Source: Streptomyces sp. NBC_01216
Lineage (GTDB): Bacteria > Actinomycetota > Actinomycetes > Streptomycetales > Streptomycetaceae
NCBI RefSeq assembly: GCF_035994945.1
Contig: NZ_CP108677.1
Span: 1,674,001-1,738,000 of the forward strand
Direction of reading: 5' to 3'
DNA: 64,000 bases
The notes under the pieces are model-generated. The model did no database searches. It was not told the DNA's origin and worked only from the letters and a program-made list of their open reading frames with translations. Both the position numbers and the translations under genes were made by a program. Of the stretch, positions 9,199 through 17,721 are shown in pieces. Each line of letters starts with the position of its first letter. Position 1 is the stretch's first letter.

Positions 9199-9708
9199 TC
9201 AGTCGGCGGCAGCGGCGGGAACGGGGACCGCGGGGGTCGCACCGCTCCCGCGGTTGTCGGCGGGAGGCCGCTCGCGGAGTTCCGCGATGGCGGCCTCGAA
9301 GTCTTCGAGGCTGTCGAACGCCTTGTACACGGACGCGAAGCGCAGGTAGGCGACGAGGTCGAGTTCCTGCAGCGGACCGAGGATGGCCAGGCCCACGTCG
9401 TGAGTGGTCAGCTCGGCGCTCCCGGTGGCGCGCACCGCCTCCTCGACCCGCTGGCCGAGCTGGGCGAGGGCGTCCTCGGTGACCGGCCTCCCCTGGCACG
9501 CCTTGCGGACGCCGGAGATGACCTTGGTACGACTGAAGGGTTCCGTCACGCCGGACCGCTTGACGACCATCAGGGACGCGGTCTCCACCGTCGTGAAACG
9601 GCGGGAGCAGTCGGGGCACTGACGACGGCGGCGGATCGACGTCCCGTCGTCGGTGGTGCGACTGTCGACGACACGGCTGTCGGGGTGCCTGCAGAAGGGG
9701 CAGTGCAT
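9199..9708 (-). CDS. nrdR: transcriptional repressor NrdR
   Basis: This 169-residue repressor of ribonucleotide reductase operons reads the cellular (d)ATP level. The start is ATG 9708 ([10 protein letters not shown]); a longer in-frame extension lacks homology. The N-terminal zinc ribbon has Cys3, Cys6, Cys31 and Cys34 (CPFC...CPDC). The ATP-cone domain follows, from [16 protein letters not shown] to about residue 136. The C-terminus is a low-complexity Pro/Ala tail. It is the first gene of nrdR-nrdJ and is divergent from lexA. Two candidate NrdR boxes lie 110-160 bases upstream, so autoregulation is expected. Size and motif order are typical. Confidence 0.97.
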   Translation of the reverse strand: MHCPFCRHPDSRVVDSRTTDDGTSIRRRRQCPDCSRRFTTVETASLMVVKRSGVTEPFSRTKVISGVRKACQGRPVTEDALAQLGQRVEEAVRATGSAELTTHDVGLAILGPLQELDLVAYLRFASVYKAFDSLEDFEAAIAELRERPPADNRGSGATPAVPVPAAAAD

Positions 9709-9818
9709 GGTGTTCCGACCCTCCCTCACTGCACGACCGAATAGCCTCGCCAGGTCCGTCAAGACCCTTCGAAGCGACCACCAGCATAGGCGATGCGAAC
9801 AGCGCCGGCCGACCGGGT

Positions 9819-9866
9819 ACCACTAGTCCTGGGTGGTGGATGCAATCCAACCACTAGATCTTGGGT
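9819..9866 (-). promoter_or_regulatory. paired NrdR boxes and candidate nrdR-nrdJ promoter
   Basis: Two imperfect palindromes share CCACTAG at their left ends and GGGT at their right. One starts near 9820 (CCACTAGTCCTGGGT) and the other at 9851 (CCACTAGATCTTGGGT). Their starts are 31 bp apart, about three helical turns, as known for NrdR box pairs. On the minus strand TTGGAT sits between the boxes and is followed after 17 bp by ACTAGT inside the second box, giving a weak -35/-10 candidate that NrdR would cover. The box assignment follows from family knowledge; the promoter call is inference. Confidence 0.65.
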
Positions 9867-10121
9867 CAGGCCGCATTCTCGGCACCTCGCGCGTGTCGCC
9901 GCCCGCACCGCACGGAGCGGGGTGCGGGCGACCGGCCACGAGGGCACGGGAAGGGCGCGGCTCCGCCGATCCGACCCCCTCCGCTGCCACACTGACAGGA
10001 CACCCTGGACCGACACCTCCGAGCCGCGGCCGGTACGTTCGCCCCCCATCCCGGCACCGCCCCCGAGGCCCACCCATACACCCACTCGGTCGCACAGGTA
10101 GGGCAATCTGCGATTTTTCAC

Positions 10122-10163
10122 TCGAACGTGTGTTTGGCGCAACCTTTCGAAAGCCACTACCGT
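10122..10163 (+). promoter_or_regulatory. lexA promoter with SOS (LexA) box
   Basis: TCGAAC-GTGT-GTTTGG (10122-10137) matches the actinobacterial SOS box CGAAC-N4-GTTCG at all but one base of the core. A candidate -35 TTGGCG (10134-10139) overlaps it and is followed after 18 bp by TACCGT (10158-10163) as -10. LexA bound here would block polymerase, giving the usual autoregulation. A GAGGGAG element near 10172 and the GTG at 10203 lie downstream. Confidence 0.75.
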
Positions 10164-10202
10164 TGTGCCAGCGAGGGAGACCATTCGAGAGGGGCCGCCG
10201 AC

Positions 10203-10994
10203 GTGACCACCACCGCAGACAGTGCCACCATCACTGCCCAGGACCGCTCCCAGGGCCGACTCGAGCCGGTGCATGCCATGAACGAGACAGTCATGAACAC
10301 GGACGGGGAGCCCGGCCGACCCGCGCGCTCACTGCCCGGCCGACCTCCGGGCATCAGGGCGGACAGCTCCGGTCTCACCGACCGGCAACGCCGGGTCATC
10401 GAGGTCATCCGGGACTCGGTCCAGCGGCGCGGCTACCCGCCGTCGATGCGTGAGATCGGCCAGGCGGTGGGCCTCTCCAGCACCTCCTCGGTCGCCCACC
10501 AGCTGATGGCCCTGGAGCGCAAGGGGTTCCTGCGTCGCGACCCGCATCGCCCCCGGGCGTACGAGGTCCGGGGCTCGGACCAGCCCAGCAACCAGCCGGC
10601 GGACACCACGGGCAAGCCCGCGGCCTCCTACGTACCCCTGGTGGGCCGGATCGCCGCAGGCGGCCCGATCCTCGCGGAGGAGTCCGTCGAGGACGTCTTC
10701 CCGCTGCCCCGGCAGCTGGTCGGCGACGGCGAGCTGTTCGTGCTGAAGGTGGTCGGCGACTCGATGATCGAGGCCGCGATCTGCGACGGCGACTGGGTCA
10801 CCGTGCGCCGTCAGCCCGTGGCGGAGAACGGGGACATCGTGGCGGCCATGCTCGACGGCGAAGCCACGGTGAAGCGTTTCAAGCGCGAGGACGGCCATGT
10901 CTGGCTGCTCCCCCACAACGCCGCCTACCAGCCGATCCCCGGCGACGAGGCCACCATCCTCGGCAAGGTCGTGGCGGTCCTCCGACGGGTGTGA
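10203..10994 (+). CDS. lexA: SOS repressor LexA
   Basis: This 263-residue repressor of the DNA damage response undergoes self-cleavage stimulated by RecA filaments. GTG 10203 gives [17 protein letters not shown], as in other Streptomyces. After a ~55-residue extension comes the winged helix ([14 protein letters not shown] ... [19 protein letters not shown], 58-110). The S24 latent protease domain follows, with cleavage bond Ala152-Gly153, catalytic Ser187 (GDSM) and Lys224 (ATVKRF). The long N-terminal arm is normal for the genus. It is preceded by its own SOS box, divergent from nrdR, and followed by a terminator shared with the convergent helicase gene. recA with its SOS box is in the same window at 55466-56590. 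Confidence 0.97.
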   Translation: MTTTADSATITAQDRSQGRLEPVHAMNETVMNTDGEPGRPARSLPGRPPGIRADSSGLTDRQRRVIEVIRDSVQRRGYPPSMREIGQAVGLSSTSSVAHQLMALERKGFLRRDPHRPRAYEVRGSDQPSNQPADTTGKPAASYVPLVGRIAAGGPILAEESVEDVFPLPRQLVGDGELFVLKVVGDSMIEAAICDGDWVTVRRQPVAENGDIVAAMLDGEATVKRFKREDGHVWLLPHNAAYQPIPGDEATILGKVVAVLRRV

Positions 10995-11015
10995 CTTCAC
11001 CTCGTCGACCCTGAC

Positions 11016-11048
11016 GGCCCCGGGACCCACTGCGCCGGTCCCGGGGCC
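11016..11048. terminator. terminator hairpin after lexA
   Basis: A perfect 12-bp inverted repeat, GGCCCCGGGACC and GGTCCCGGGGCC, is separated by a 9-base loop. It sits 21 bases past the lexA stop and 47 bases from the convergent helicase stop. No T-run follows, which is common in Streptomyces. Confidence 0.8.
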
Positions 11049-11094
11049 CCGCCGTCTCTACGGAAGGGCCCCGGAAGGGCATCGACCGCGCGGG

Positions 11095-13068
11095 CTACAC
11101 CCCGGCCGCCGTGGAGGCGGCGTCGATGGCCGCCAGGGACTTGCGCACCTGGTTACGGTCCGTGGTGTACCAGAAGTCGGGCAGCGAAGCCTTCAGATAG
11201 CTGCCGTAGCGGGCCGTGGCCAGGCGCGGATCGAGCACCGCGACCACCCCGCGGTCCCCCGTCGCCCGCACGAGCCGTCCCGCTCCCTGTGCCATCAGGA
11301 GGGCAGCGTGCGTCGCGGCGACAGCCATGAAGCCGTTGCCTCCGGCGTCCTCGACCGCCTTCTGGCGTGCGCTCATCAACGGGTCGTCCGGACGCGGGAA
11401 GGGAATCTTGTCCATCACGACCAGCTGGCAGCTGGCGCCCGGAACATCCACGCCCTGCCAGAGCGACAGCGTGCCGAAGAGACAGGTCCGCGAGTCGGCC
11501 GAGAAGTTCTTGATCAGCTCGCCCAGCGTGTCCTCGCCCTGGAGCAGGATCGGGTACTCCGGGATGCGGGAGCGCAGCTCCTCGGCGGCCAGCTGAGCCG
11601 CGCGCATGGACGAGAACAGACCCAGCGTGCGACCGCCGGCCGCCTGCATCAGCTCGGTCAGCTCGTCCAGCATGTCGGCGCGGTCGCCGTCGCGGGCGGG
11701 CCGGGACAGGTGCTTCGCGACATAGAGGATGCCCTGCTTCGGATAGTCGAACGGCGAGCCGACGTCGATGCCCTTCCAGACCGGCAGGTCGTCGCCCACG
11801 GTGCCCTCCGGGGCGAGCCCCAGCGAGGCACCCACGCCGTTGAAGTCGCCCCCGAGCTTGAGAGTGGCGGAGGTCAGCACGACGGACCGGTCGGCGAAGA
11901 GCTTCTCCCGCAGCAGCCCGGAGACGGAGAGCGGGGCCACCCTCACCGAGGCGCCGAAGCGGTCGTGGCGCTCGTACCAGACGACGTCGTACTCCGAGCC
12001 GTTGCTGATGCGCTCGGCGACGCCGTGGACCGACTCGACCGAGGCCATGGCCTGCTTACGGACGGCGTCCTCGTCCTGGACGGAGCGGTCCCGGGTCGAG
12101 CCGAGCGCGGAGATGACCTGACGGGCCGCGTCACGCAGCGCCATCAGGGCGTACCCCAGGTCCTCCGGGACCTCCTCCAGGCGGCCCGGCAGGGCCAGCT
12201 CCATCACCCGCTCGAAGCCCTCGGCGGCCGTCTGCAGCTGGTCCGCGACCTTCTCGTCGACGAGCTTCGCCGCACGACGCACGGCCCGGTTGACCTGGCC
12301 CGGGGTGAGCTCGCCGGTGGCGACACCGGTGGCCCGCGAGACCAGCTCGTGGGCCTCGTCGACGATCAGGACCTCGTGCGAGGGCAGCACGGGGGCACCC
12401 TCGATCGCGTCGATGGCGAGCAGCGCGTGGTTGGTGACGACGACGTCGGCCAGTTTGGCCCGCTCCCGGGCCGCCTCGGCGAAGCACTCCGCACCGTAGG
12501 CGCACTTGGTCGCGCCGAGGCACTCGCGGGAGGAGACGGAGACCTGGGCCCAGGCACGGTCCGAGACACCCGGTGTCAGATCGTCCCGGTCCCCCGTCTC
12601 CGTGTCGTCCGACCAGTCCCGCAGCCGCAGCAGGTCCTGCCCGAGCTTGCTCGTCGGGGCGGCGGCCTCGAACGGGTCGAAGAGGCCGTCCTCCTCGTCC
12701 TGGGGGACACCCTCGTGCAGGCGGTGCCGGCAGAGGTAGTTCGACCGGCCCTTGAGCATGGCGAACTCCGGACGGCGGCGCAGCTGTGGATGGAGGGCGT
12801 TGACGGTCCGCGGGAGGTCGCGCTCCACCAGCTGCCGCTGGAGCGCCAGGGTGGCCGTGGCCACCACGACGCGCTCTCCGTGGGCCAGCGCCGGGACCAG
12901 ATAGCCGAGGGACTTTCCGGTGCCGGTGCCCGCCTGGACCAGAAGGTGCGCGTTGTCGTCGATGGCCTCGGCGACGGCTTCGGCCATGGTGACCTGGCCG
13001 GGGCGCTCCATGCCTCCGACGGCGGACACGGCGGCATGGAGGAGCTCGGGGAGGGATGGCTTCGTCAT
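11095..13068 (-). CDS. DinG/XPD-type ATP-dependent DNA helicase
   Basis: This 657-residue superfamily 2 helicase is related to DinG and XPD, 5'-3' helicases with an iron-sulfur cluster. The Walker A motif is AGTGTGKS (46-53) and DEAH is at 237-240 (VLIVDEAHELVS). Cys113 (SNYLC), Cys183, Cys189 and Cys195 (RECLGATKC...GAEC) sit between motifs I and II, exactly where the 4Fe-4S ligands of the XPD family lie. C-terminal motifs include LFGTLSLWQGVDVPG and AQGAGRLVRATGDRGVVAVLD. It is convergent with lexA. A role in repair or R-loop removal is likely; I see no SOS box at its start. Confidence 0.93.
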   Translation of the reverse strand: MTKPSLPELLHAAVSAVGGMERPGQVTMAEAVAEAIDDNAHLLVQAGTGTGKSLGYLVPALAHGERVVVATATLALQRQLVERDLPRTVNALHPQLRRRPEFAMLKGRSNYLCRHRLHEGVPQDEEDGLFDPFEAAAPTSKLGQDLLRLRDWSDDTETGDRDDLTPGVSDRAWAQVSVSSRECLGATKCAYGAECFAEAARERAKLADVVVTNHALLAIDAIEGAPVLPSHEVLIVDEAHELVSRATGVATGELTPGQVNRAVRRAAKLVDEKVADQLQTAAEGFERVMELALPGRLEEVPEDLGYALMALRDAARQVISALGSTRDRSVQDEDAVRKQAMASVESVHGVAERISNGSEYDVVWYERHDRFGASVRVAPLSVSGLLREKLFADRSVVLTSATLKLGGDFNGVGASLGLAPEGTVGDDLPVWKGIDVGSPFDYPKQGILYVAKHLSRPARDGDRADMLDELTELMQAAGGRTLGLFSSMRAAQLAAEELRSRIPEYPILLQGEDTLGELIKNFSADSRTCLFGTLSLWQGVDVPGASCQLVVMDKIPFPRPDDPLMSARQKAVEDAGGNGFMAVAATHAALLMAQGAGRLVRATGDRGVVAVLDPRLATARYGSYLKASLPDFWYTTDRNQVRKSLAAIDAASTAAGV

Positions 13069-13117
13069 AGCGCGTCCAGCCTACGGGGCGGCACCGACAG
13101 CCGGATCACGCGAGCGC

Positions 13118-14950
13118 TCATGCCAGGGGGTTCGGGACGGTGCCGTGGACGGCCGCGTGGGGGCGCTCGGCCCGGTCACGGTAGCCGTCCAGGTGCAGTC
13201 GGTTGCGGTTGAGGCAGAGACGCTCGATCCGCGGGGTGAGTAGATCGAACAGCTCGAACCGTTCCTTCAGCTCGGGGAACCGGGCCTGGTACCGCAGGAT
13301 CTCGGCACGGACCATGGCCCAGAAGTCCGTTTCGGAGACGTCGAGTTGCTCCTCGCACAGGGGCGCGAGGTAGCGGAGGACACCGACGAAGAGCCCCGAA
13401 TGGATGAACTGGGTGAGGAAGTCCGGCGGCTCCGTGAGCAGCACGGCGCGGACGTCGTCCGGCATCGCGTCGTGTTCGGGGAGGGGATGGGCGCTGATGT
13501 TCACGTCGTCGACGAAGTCCTTGATCGCCAGGCGTACCGGCACGTCCCGTTCGTCGTGGACGACGATGGCGTTCTCGCCGTGGGGGGAGAAGACGGTGCC
13601 GTACCGGTAGAGGAAGTGCAGCAGCGGCGGCAGCAGCGCGGCGAAGAGGTGGCGGAGCCAGACGGCGGGGGCGAGCCGGGAGCGGTGGACGAGTTCGGCG
13701 ACGAACGCCCGGCCGTGGGGATCGGTGTGCAGCAGCGAGGCGAGTGTGCGGGCGCGCTCGCCTGGCGGCAGCCTCAGCGGCTCGCGCCAGATCGCGCCGA
13801 GGAGTTCCTTGTACTGGTACGGGACCTCGGGCAGACGGTCGTAGAGGGGGTGCGCGACGGTCACGGAGGCGACCTCGCCGAGGAGGATCACCGCGCATTC
13901 GTCCCGCAGGAAGGGGTCGCCGTCGCGCAGGCCGTGGACCCAGGCGGTGACGGCGGGGGCGGCCAGTGTCCGTTCGGTGGGGAGGCCGCGCCAGACGAGG
14001 GTGTTGAGCACGGACAGCGGCAGCTTGACCGTGTGGCGGTCGGGCCGGGAGGTGTTGAGGAAGGTGCGGATGGACTGCTGCGGCAGACGCAGGTCGTCGT
14101 CGACCGGAAGCGGGACGATGGCCCCGGCGGCGACGGCGGGGGCGTAGAGCGGGAGCAGGACCTCGTCCCACTGCCAGGGATGGACGGGCAGCAGGAGGTA
14201 GCCGTCGGGGTCGAGGCCCCGGTCCCGGAGCACGGTCCGGAAGGTCTCCCGGATCCCCGGGTCGAGTTCGCCCGCGTAGAGCAGCTCCGGCGTGTGGAGG
14301 CCGGGTACCCCGCGGAAGGCGGCCAGGTCGGTGCTGACCGCGATCCACGGCAGGCGGGTGGCGCGACGGGCCTCGGGGGCCCAGCGGGAGGCGTCGGTCG
14401 CGGAGAAGCCGATCCGCCCCTTGTTGAGGACGAGCCAGGGGTGGCCGGTCTGGTGGCCTTCGAGTTCGGCGTATCCGAGGTCGGCGAGCCGCTCGGCGGT
14501 CAGCGCGTCGTGGGCGAGGCGGGTGTCGGCGACGAGGGTCGTGGTGAGCTCGCGGATCAGGTGGCCGAGAGTGGGGCCGTCGAGGCCGAGCAGGCGTCGG
14601 GCCCGGACCAGGAAGTCGAGCGGATCGGTCAGCGGCCGCCCGTCGAGGGTGGTCGAGCCGGGTGGGACGCGCCAGCTGCCGTAGGCGCCCCGGGTGGCGG
14701 TGAAGCCGAGTACCGACCCGTCGTCCAGGCGCAGGAGGTACCGTCCGGGTCCGCCGGGGGGCTCGGTGCCGTGACCGGGGACGTCGGCGGGTACCGGCCG
14801 GACGATCTCCTCGTAGGCGAACTCGGCGACGGTCTTGGCGAGCAGCCGGGAGGCCGCCGAGGTCCAGGCGGCCCGGTCGAGGCCGGGCGGCGCGAGCAGG
14901 GCGGAGTCACGGGGGGCAGCGGAGTCATGGGTGGCAGGGGACGACGGCAC
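13118..14950 (-). CDS. IucA/IucC-family siderophore synthetase (distal copy)
   Basis: This 610-residue NIS synthetase uses ATP to activate a carboxylate (citrate, alpha-ketoglutarate or succinyl group) and condenses it with an amine or alcohol. Family landmarks are LPVHPWQWDEVLLP, the ATP-binding region LKLPLSVLNTLVWRGLPTERT (degenerate relative to the usual KLSL.VRITN), TVFSPHGENAIVV and the C-terminal FerIII-type helical domain. GTG 14950 has GGAGTCCCC directly upstream. It is the last gene of a four-gene minus-strand operon, 60 bases after the acyltransferase. It is a paralogue of the synthetase at 15796-17682. The two copies probably act one after the other on the two ends of the scaffold. 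Confidence 0.93.
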   Translation of the reverse strand: MPSSPATHDSAAPRDSALLAPPGLDRAAWTSAASRLLAKTVAEFAYEEIVRPVPADVPGHGTEPPGGPGRYLLRLDDGSVLGFTATRGAYGSWRVPPGSTTLDGRPLTDPLDFLVRARRLLGLDGPTLGHLIRELTTTLVADTRLAHDALTAERLADLGYAELEGHQTGHPWLVLNKGRIGFSATDASRWAPEARRATRLPWIAVSTDLAAFRGVPGLHTPELLYAGELDPGIRETFRTVLRDRGLDPDGYLLLPVHPWQWDEVLLPLYAPAVAAGAIVPLPVDDDLRLPQQSIRTFLNTSRPDRHTVKLPLSVLNTLVWRGLPTERTLAAPAVTAWVHGLRDGDPFLRDECAVILLGEVASVTVAHPLYDRLPEVPYQYKELLGAIWREPLRLPPGERARTLASLLHTDPHGRAFVAELVHRSRLAPAVWLRHLFAALLPPLLHFLYRYGTVFSPHGENAIVVHDERDVPVRLAIKDFVDDVNISAHPLPEHDAMPDDVRAVLLTEPPDFLTQFIHSGLFVGVLRYLAPLCEEQLDVSETDFWAMVRAEILRYQARFPELKERFELFDLLTPRIERLCLNRNRLHLDGYRDRAERPHAAVHGTVPNPLA

Positions 14951-15010
14951 GGGGACTCCTCGGGGTCGAAACCGCTGTGGGTCGGGCGGTGGACGTCGGA
15001 CGGAGGGTGT

Positions 15011-15745
15011 TCACAGGACGTGTCGCAGGGCGCGGTCGCGGACCATGAGGGCGGCCCGCTTGTCGGGGAGGGAGACTTCCGCGGAGAGGCGGAATCCGGC
15101 ACTCAGGAAGGCGGAGACGGACGGGGTGTTGCGCAGGTCGGGTTCGGCGACGACCCGGGTGCACCGGGGCCGGTGGTCGAGGACGAGGTCGGCGACCGCG
15201 CGCAGCAGGGCGGTGCCGACGCCGCGGCCTCGGTCGGCGACGCCGCCGAGGAGGAGGTGGACACCGGTGTCGTGGGGACGTGCCGGGTAGTGGCGGGCGA
15301 GCGGGTCGAGGTCGGCGCGGTAGATCTCGAAGTAGCTCATGGGCACGGAGTCGAGCACCCCGAGACAGGGGACGCTGCGGCCGTCGCCGTCGAGCTGGGG
15401 GCGGAGGTGGGCGGCGGTCACGGCCTCCGGACCCGCAAGCTCCCAGAAGGCGGCGACGGCGGGGTCGTTCATCCAGCGGGCGACGAGTGCCAGGTCCCGT
15501 TCGGGGAGCACCGGGACGAGCCGGAAGGCACCGAAGGGGGTGGCGGCCGGCGCCCAGCCGGCGACGCCGTCGAGGAGGTCGCCGGTCGGGCCCGCGGTGG
15601 GGTCGCCGGCCGTGAGCAGGGCGACGAGTTCGTCGGGAAGGCGCAGGTCCAGGGTGTCGTCCCCGGCGGGGTCGGGCGGCCCGCCGGGGGTGGCCGGGGG
15701 CCGGGCGGCGGTGTCCGCCTGGGTGCTCGCATCGGCGGGAGGCAC
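15011..15745 (-). CDS. GNAT acyltransferase of siderophore biosynthesis (IucB/DesC-like)
   Basis: This 244-residue protein has a ~40-residue Pro/Ala-rich head and a C-terminal GNAT domain. The IucB/RhbD/MbtK-type pattern is visible: LVARWMNDPAVAAFWEL, then SYFEIYRAD, then the acyl-CoA loop DRGRGVGTALLRAVADLV, then RVVAEPDLRNTPSVSAFLSAGF. In NIS pathways these enzymes acylate a (hydroxyl)amine of lysine, ornithine or a diamine. GTG 15745 is chosen for its GAGGGG element 9 bases upstream. It lies 50 bases after the proximal synthetase and 60 before the distal one, clearly in one operon. The acyl donor cannot be predicted. Confidence 0.88.
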   Translation of the reverse strand: MPPADASTQADTAARPPATPGGPPDPAGDDTLDLRLPDELVALLTAGDPTAGPTGDLLDGVAGWAPAATPFGAFRLVPVLPERDLALVARWMNDPAVAAFWELAGPEAVTAAHLRPQLDGDGRSVPCLGVLDSVPMSYFEIYRADLDPLARHYPARPHDTGVHLLLGGVADRGRGVGTALLRAVADLVLDHRPRCTRVVAEPDLRNTPSVSAFLSAGFRLSAEVSLPDKRAALMVRDRALRHVL

Positions 15746-15795
15746 GGTGGTGGTCCCCTCTCGGCGGTCGGGTCGGTGGGAGCGGGCGCGCGCGT

Positions 15796-17682
15796 TCAGG
15801 AGCGGAGGGGGTTGGTGATGGTGACGTAGACGGACTGGGTGTCGACGGGGCCGACAAGCTCGTCGAGGCCGTGTACGCGGGTCAGGAGGTTGGCCTTGCA
15901 GCGCAGCGTCGCGGCTTCGAGCAGGCGGTGCGGGAGAGGGGAGCCGAGAGCGGTGGCGGAGCCGAGGAACTGCCGGAAGCCGGCGAGCAGGATGCGCTCG
16001 TCGGCGAGGCCCTGGGCGCCGAAGGCGCCGATCAGGCCCAGGACGTTGTTGATGCCCAGGTAGTAGGCGAAGCGCTCGTCGGTGACCCGGTCGGAGACGA
16101 AGGTGTCGCTGACGCCCCCGATGCCGGGGAGACGCTTCTCCAGCTCTTCGCGGCGGGACTCCCGGAAGTAGTAGCCCTGGTTGTCCCGGTACCGGCCTCC
16201 GATGGGCCAGCCCTCCGGGGAGAGGAGCACCAGGGTGTTCTGCTGGTGGGCCTCCAGGGCGACGCCGGCGGTGCCGTCGAGCCAGAGGACGGGACGGACG
16301 ACCTGGTCGAGATAGCGGAGGAACCACTCGGCGGAGACGGCCGCGGTGGGCCGGCCGGTGCGGGCGGCGAGCCGGGTGACGAGGTCGGCGAGGCGGGAAC
16401 GCATCCGGGTCGCGCCGGGCCAGGGGCGCGGGGCCGTGAGGGCCGCGACGCAGACGGCGTCGTCCGCGGCGCCGAAGGGGTTGTGACGGATCATGACGTC
16501 GAGTCCTGGGACCGGGGCGCCGTCCTGGGTGTCGACCGCGAGCCAGGCGGGGTCTCGGACGATGTCGAAGCCTGGGTGGGCCGCCTGCCACTGGTCGACG
16601 AGGCCGGTGCGGAGCAGCCGGTGCACCTCCACGCCACGGTGGAGTTCCTTGCGGAGGTTCTCGCGGCGGGAGTTGGTGATGCGGACGCCGAGGGAGAGCT
16701 TGAGCATGGCGCGGGAGCCCGGCCGGTGCACGGTACGGACCGAGGAGGTGGGGTGCCAGGGGGCTCCGTGGGCCCCCAGGTCGTGGAGGAGTCCGGCGTC
16801 GAGGAGGGAGGCGACGGCCGGGCGGTGGAGCAGTTCACGGGCCTGCCAGGGGTGGAGGGGCAGGGGCACGGTGCCCGGGGGGATCGCGAGGCCCTCGGCG
16901 AGGCCGGTGGAGAGTTGTTCGGCGGAGACGGGACGCCCCTGTTCGGTCCAGGCGGAGTCGGTGACCAGGACGGCGCGGTCGACGGCGGCCCAGTGCAGGG
17001 GGAAGGAGCCGTGGAGCTCGGGCGAGTAGCGGTGGGTCTCCGTCTCGGAGAGCCCCTCGCGGCTCTTCGGGGTGGGGTGGAGGGGATGTCCGAGGAGCAG
17101 GGACTGTTCGGCGGTGAGGAAGAGGTCGGACTCGGGGCCGGGGTTCGGCCGGCGGCGCCGTGCGGTGATGAACTCGGCCGTGCGGAGAACGGAGTCGGCG
17201 ACGCGGCCCACGAGTTCGGTTCCCTCGGAGCGTCCGGTCTCGCGGCCGAGGAGGGCGGCGACCGTGACGGCGTCGACCGGCGGGGCGGTGGCGGGGAGAC
17301 CTTCGAGCGCGGGGGCGCCGAAGCGGTGCCATCCGGTGAGCGACCAGTGGATGACGGGGACCTGGAGGGCGGTGCCACTGGCGTCGAGGGGGACGCGCAG
17401 GGTGGCGGAGGCGGGGGCGGGCAGGTTCCTCTCGCGTACCCAGCAGCGCAGCAGGTTCTCGGTGGCGGCGAGGTCGGCGGCGCGGCGCGGGTCGGGGTCG
17501 TCGAGGTGGTCCTCGGGCGCCCCGGAGGAGGGGGCGGCGTGACCCGCGGGGGCCGCCGGACCGGGTGTGGGCAGGGGGTCGTACGGGCCGGTGTGCTGAC
17601 GGGGGACGACGGCCTGTTCGACGGCGAGGGGCCCGTGCGGGGCGTCGGTGCCGGATGCTTCGGGTGCGGGGGTCGCGTTCAC
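15796..17682 (-). CDS. IucA/IucC-family siderophore synthetase (proximal copy)
   Basis: This 628-residue NIS synthetase has a ~60-residue disordered head. It carries LPLHPWQARELL, the ATP-binding block MLKLSLGVRITNSRREN, LDVMIRHNPFG, GVALEAHQQNTLVLL (the conserved E-x-H-x-Q-N), and a C-terminal domain ending VYVTITNPLRS. GTG 17682 follows AAGGA by 8 bases. It is 39 bases downstream of the aminotransferase, so the genes are co-transcribed. Compared with the distal copy (13118-14950), the ATP and citrate-binding motifs are the canonical ones, which suggests this copy performs the first condensation. That order is inference. Confidence 0.93.
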   Translation of the reverse strand: MNATPAPEASGTDAPHGPLAVEQAVVPRQHTGPYDPLPTPGPAAPAGHAAPSSGAPEDHLDDPDPRRAADLAATENLLRCWVRERNLPAPASATLRVPLDASGTALQVPVIHWSLTGWHRFGAPALEGLPATAPPVDAVTVAALLGRETGRSEGTELVGRVADSVLRTAEFITARRRRPNPGPESDLFLTAEQSLLLGHPLHPTPKSREGLSETETHRYSPELHGSFPLHWAAVDRAVLVTDSAWTEQGRPVSAEQLSTGLAEGLAIPPGTVPLPLHPWQARELLHRPAVASLLDAGLLHDLGAHGAPWHPTSSVRTVHRPGSRAMLKLSLGVRITNSRRENLRKELHRGVEVHRLLRTGLVDQWQAAHPGFDIVRDPAWLAVDTQDGAPVPGLDVMIRHNPFGAADDAVCVAALTAPRPWPGATRMRSRLADLVTRLAARTGRPTAAVSAEWFLRYLDQVVRPVLWLDGTAGVALEAHQQNTLVLLSPEGWPIGGRYRDNQGYYFRESRREELEKRLPGIGGVSDTFVSDRVTDERFAYYLGINNVLGLIGAFGAQGLADERILLAGFRQFLGSATALGSPLPHRLLEAATLRCKANLLTRVHGLDELVGPVDTQSVYVTITNPLRS

Positions 17683-17721
17683 GGGGATTTCCTTGTGAGG
17701 GTGTCCGGGTTCGGTCCGGGA

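Noticed and set aside
6102..9482. Long open frame (over 1100 codons) on the plus strand opposite nrdJ
   Set aside because: Same artefact: high third-position GC keeps the opposite strand free of stops. nrdJ is beyond doubt on the minus strand.
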